Shown one piece after another: positions 59,641 through 64,000 of a DNA stretch of 64,000 nt. The notes under the pieces are model-generated. The model was not told the origin of the DNA, ran no database searches, and saw nothing but the letters and a program-made list of their open reading frames with translations. The translations under genes and the position numbers were made by a program. Positions within the stretch are counted from its first letter, which is position 1. Each line of letters starts with the position of its first letter. The DNA comes from Moringa oleifera (lineage: Eukaryota; Streptophyta; Magnoliopsida; Brassicales; Moringaceae): assembly GCA_021397835.1 (NCBI GenBank), contig JAJFZO010000809.1, positions 1-64,000 on the forward strand, written 5' to 3'.

Positions 59641-59840
59641 GTATACCTCATGAAATTTAATGAAATATAAATTATATAATTTAAAATATTTAAAATTTAT
59701 AATTTATTAATTGATAACATATATATAACAAAATACATATATGTACACATACATACACGTGAGATTACATAATGTTTATAATAATGTATACAATTTATTA
59801 AATTTAACAAAATATAAATTATATATCTTATAATTAATAA
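59640..59840. repeat. Local repeat, copy A
   Basis: The block AAATATAAATTATATAATTTAAA...ATTTATTAATTGATAACATATATATAACAAA...CACATACATACACGTGAGATTACATAATGTTTATAATAA matches 61130-61330 in the same order and orientation. Confidence 0.6.
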
Positions 59841-59859
59841 GATAAATATTTTAAAAAAA

Positions 59860-61100
59860 TCTTGAAATATATCCCTAATGACGAATAAAACTTTGATTTT
59901 TAAAAATTGCTAAAACAAATCTTAAATTTTTAGTTCGGATTGATACAAACTCTTTGTTAATAAAATATTCCTTTCGCTAATAGTAGTTGGATTTTAATAG
60001 AGGATATTTTTGAGTTTTCAAATTAATTTGATCAATCTTAATCAAACTTTTTCTATCATATTCTCTAATCCATTTTATTTCTTCTTCATCATCAAGTGCA
60101 GAGATAAAAGAAAGAGAGATCGATAGGGAGACTAAAAGCTAAATTTATCTTTTTATCTTTTACTTTTCCATTTCTTTTAATTTCTTAAAAAGAGTTTCTT
60201 TCAAGCAATGAAAACCTATATTCAAAAATTGAAAACCCACATGTCTTTTTTGCTATGCAACAAGAATGATTTAGATATGACAAAGAGATGTAATAAGGCT
60301 TCAGTTGATATTTGTGTTTTTATTTGGATTTTATTTCTTATTTACTTTGACAGGGCTCAATTTTGGTAACTGAGAAAATTTTAAAAAAACATTCATACTA
60401 TTATAAAAAAAATAACTCATCTAGTTTACAATTTATCACATTCTGTTGTGAATTTGCTATTGATTCGAGCTCATGTAAATGATAATATAGTGGCTAGTGG
60501 CATATCCATGTTTAGTATTCATGTGTTAGAACAATGGACTTAAATGGAGATAAATAAAAGAGAATGGTGGAAACAGTCATGATGGAGAACTAGTGATGGG
60601 TAATATTGAGAGTCACAGATTCTATCTTTTGAAGAGAAGTATATTTGAGATGTTGAAAGACAAATATGAAGTCTCCATCCTGTAACAAGCTCTCATTTGA
60701 AGAACTAAAGGCCATTCATGGCCAAATCCTTGATAATCTTGTCTTTTTTTCTACATTTTTCATCGATTAAACTCTTCCAAATGGGTAATAAATTAATATG
60801 AATACTATACATATTTATCATTTATTATCAATTTGAGGAAAAATAGGCTCAAAAATTAAAATGATTTTACATATGAAAACTGTTATACAAAGAAAGATAA
60901 CAAAGATTCAGTTTCTAGTTTCATTTGGAAGAAGACATAGAAAAGATAATAATATCCGTAACTTAATGCTGGTTTTGGAAATCATCAGGGTTCAGGATTT
61001 GTTTTTGTAATTAATGGAAGATCGAGGGTCATTATGTCAATTTTTGAACAATATAGTTTAAATTGTAACTGGGGTTCTACTTCGCATTTTTTTTCAACCA
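59860..61100. other. Segment of different composition between the local repeats
   Basis: This 1.2-kb stretch is less AT-rich than its flanks and includes a pyrimidine-rich piece (60060-60200). No protein text or terminal repeats were recognised. It may be an inserted element or captured sequence. Confidence 0.35.
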
Positions 61101-61129
61101 TTTACCCTAATTGATAAGATATGTAATTT

Positions 61130-61330
61130 ATTAAATTAAATAAAACATAAATTATATAATTCAAAAAATTATAAGTTATATAATTTACATAATTTATTAA
61201 TTAATGATATTTATAACAAAGTGTATATATATCAATATATATATATATATATATATATATAAGCACATACACACGTAAGGTTACAGAATGTTTACAATAA
61301 GCTATATAATTTACCAAATTAAACAAAATA
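61130..61330. repeat. Local repeat, copy B, with an AT microsatellite
   Basis: It matches copy A at 59640-59840: AAATTATATAATTC, TTTATTAATTAATGATA, TATAACAAA, then CACATACACACGTAAGGTTACAGAATGTTTACAATAA. An (AT)n run at 61236-61261 expands this copy. A shorter third match is near 61395-61450. Confidence 0.6.
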
Positions 61331-61890
61331 AAATTTATAATAATTAACAAAATAAAATGTATAATTCAATAAATTATAAAATTATAAAATTTATTAAATT
61401 AAAAATTTATAATCTATTAATTAATAATATATATACAAAGTACATACACATCTTTTATAAAATACAATTTTAATTTCAATATAGTCTCTATTTACATTAT
61501 TATATAAGTGGTTATAAAATACAGTTATTATGGTTATAATGTATTATCACATAACCAAATTCTCAATTAAGAAAACAAAAATTTCAAATGTATTATTCTA
61601 ATAAAATTTCAATGAATATATCAAAATAACTAAAAAAATTAAATTACCATTAAATTAATTTTGCTACATTTATTTTAAAATTTAATAAACAAAAATATAT
61701 TAAAATTGAAATTGTAATAATTTTTTAACAAACAAATTATTAAAATTATGCAAAATTAATTACAATTAGCATGATGACTACTAATTATGATTATACATTT
61801 TTATTTAATTAAAATAATTACATAATTAAAATATTTTTAAATTTTTAAAAATTTCACAATGAAAAGATAATCATTGTCACAATTATCTTA

Positions 61891-64000
61891 GATCGGGGTC
61901 GAATTCTTGAAGCGGCTTTAAAAAATATAATATTTTGGGTGATTTTCTTTTGAAATAATTTTAAAAAATAAAGATAAAGGGAGTCGCTACCAATCTTTTT
62001 TATGATATGATTGGACATCAAAATCCATTTGCTTTCAAAAAATAAATAAGGCAACGTTGATCTTTCGAAATTAAAAATATGGGTTCAAGAGTCGATTACG
62101 CATGGGGAAGGATTAACATCCTCAAAATGCCCAAAAATTGATACCAATTGATCATGATTATTTTTGGATTTTGAAATTCATTTGATTTTTAAAATTGATT
62201 CTCAAAAATATATCAGAAAAAAAAGTACATGATATGAAAATAAGTAAAATTTTAATGTTTTGGAGAATATAAAGGTTTTAGCTCTTATTTTATCTTTAAT
62301 TTTTGAAATCATTTATGAAAAAAGATGTAGAGGTTTCGCTCTTACTTAACCTCTAATCTTAAAACATTTTTTATTTTATGATGGAGAATATGAAGGTCTC
62401 ACTTTTGTTCAACGTCCTGATTCCTTAGTATATTTTTTTGTTATAATTCATGTGAATTCAATAACATTTTGATACACATGCATAGCCATATTATGTAAAA
62501 TATATAAATAATTTTGAAATTTCATGACCCTAACGCAAGCAAATAATTAATATTTAATTTTTAAATCTAGGTTTCAAATTCAAATTTAATAATTCTATTA
62601 ATTGAAAATAAAAATGAATTGATGACCATATAAACAAAATATTTTAAAGAATATAAAGATTTTTCTCTTGAGATTTTTTTAAAAATATATTTTTATATAA
62701 AAAAATATGAAATCCCTGTCTTGAGATCTTTCACATTTCTCATAAAAAATTAAATACTTAAATAAATTTTATATTAGAGAATATGAAAATTTCTCTTGAG
62801 ATTTTTTTATATTTTTCAAAAATATCAAATAAATATTTTAACAATTAATTTTATACTAAGAAATATTAAAACTATTCTATTGAGATTTTTCATACTCCGT
62901 AAAAGTTAAAGCACTTATATTTTAGAATAACTTTTTTAATTATTAAAAAATATGAAAACCTCTTTCTTGAGATTTTTTCATAATTTTCAAAATATTAAGT
63001 AGTTTTTTTAAAATATGAAAATCTTGTTTTCAAGATTTTTTTATATCCCTAAAAAATATATATATTTATTTATTTTTACTTTTAAGAAAAATAATTTTGA
63101 TATAAGAAAATATGAAAATCTCTCTTTTGAGATTTTTTCATACTTCTTATAAGTTTAAAACATATATTATTATTTTTAAAATATTTTTTTAAAAAAATCT
63201 CTCGAATGACTCTATGCTCTTAAAAATTTAAAGTATTTTTTATTTTAATTTTTTTAAAAAATAAAATAAGATTTCATCTGTTTTGAAAATATAATTAAAA
63301 TTAAGTAAAAAATAAAAATAAAACTTAATTTGTTTAATAATTTTATATTATAAATAATCTAAATTTATTATTTTAAAACTACCTTAATATCTTAAAGTTA
63401 CATATCTTTCTTTCTCTCTCTTTTTTTTTTTGTTCTTTCAAACAAATTTTCTGTGTTTAACATGAAAGCATATACTACTCCCTAACCACTCTTTTTTTAA
63501 ATTTACATATCACATCCCATCCTTTTTTTATTAAATTATATTTTTTTACTCATTACTTTCACATACTATCCATTTTTCACTTAGCTTTTCATGTATTCAA
63601 CATGAAAGTATAGAAAAAATTATGTCTATTTGTAAATAGAGGAATATAAATATATCAATATACAAGGTAAATAAAAATGCAAGTGAAAATAACATGAAGA
63701 TAAGTAAAAGGATGCATGTATGCAAGAGGAATAAAAATATATATAGATACATATATAACAATAATTAAATAAATAAATGAAAAGAAATATTCATAAATAA
63801 TAAACATAAAGAGAAAAAAGTAATGATAAAATCACAAGAAAGGTTACCTTATTCTTTAAGGGGAAGTAATATTTGAAAATTTCTCGTCCAAATCTTCTCT
63901 TACTAAAGAAAATCTCTCCTACTCTTTTTACATGACCATATCCCCTTTTATAACTTTCTTTAGATATTCTTCAAACTTCCAAAATTTCATAACATTTTGC
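61891..64000 (-). repeat. Tat/Ogre-like LTR plus leader, copy 2 (cut by window end)
   Basis: It matches 9118-11113 in the same orientation over its whole length, with many substitutions and small indels: GAATTCTTGAAGC start, GGGAGTCGCTACCAATC (about 61979-61995), the hairpin array at 62650-63180, and CTTTTCATGTATTCAACATGAAAG at about 63587-63610. No gag or pol text lies at lower coordinates, so this copy is cut off about 100 bp after the candidate primer-binding site. Confidence 0.7.

Noticed and set aside
9118..64000. The two LTR-like blocks as the ends of one 55-kb element
   Set aside because: Intact host genes and unrelated transposons lie between them, the copies are strongly diverged, and no target duplication links them. 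They are separate copies of one family.

Overview
The window is nuclear DNA of a flowering plant, almost certainly a eudicot. It is very AT-rich. It has spliced genes with GT-AG introns, plant-specific proteins (a UGT86A-type glycosyltransferase and a plant SUMO E2) and many plant transposable-element lineages (Ty3/gypsy Tat/Ogre and Athila, Ty1/copia, CACTA/En-Spm). The sequence alone does not fix the species.

Layout. (1) 1-11192, minus strand: a decayed Tat/Ogre-like LTR retrotransposon. Its integrase, RNase H, reverse transcriptase and gag fossils run from low to high coordinates, two tandem-repeat arrays lie in its 3' region, and its LTR sits at about 9.2-11.2 kb. A related LTR-plus-leader copy starts at 61.9 kb and runs off the window end. 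(2) 13786-17069, minus: an intact five-exon SUMO-conjugating enzyme gene (SCE1/UBC9, 160 aa). (3) 17.5-23.7 kb: AT-rich intergenic DNA without recognisable genes. (4) 23738-25399, minus: an intact two-exon UDP-glycosyltransferase of the UGT86A type (484 aa). (5) 26.4-27.0 kb: a broken coiled-coil gene. (6) 27125-51790: a three-level nest of transposons. A copia element is split inside its RT by a CACTA transposon (30549-50221, TAT target duplication). The CACTA is in turn split by an Athila element (37939-45778, GATCC target duplication). (7) 53.3-57.8 kb, minus: two further TNP2 transposase fossils. (8) 57.8-61.9 kb: AT-rich DNA with a local repeat pair.

The two host genes look functional and ordinary. 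The most informative part is the nest. Its Athila member has nearly identical LTRs, so it inserted recently, yet three deletions remove its protease and the reverse transcriptase/RNase H core while gag and integrase remain. This suggests a non-autonomous copy moved by another element's enzymes. The CACTA host carries a TNP2 transposase plus a second gene that joins a plant En/Spm (Ptta-type) transposase domain to a C48/Ulp1-like SUMO-protease domain. Its two ends carry hairpin arrays with different stem sequences.
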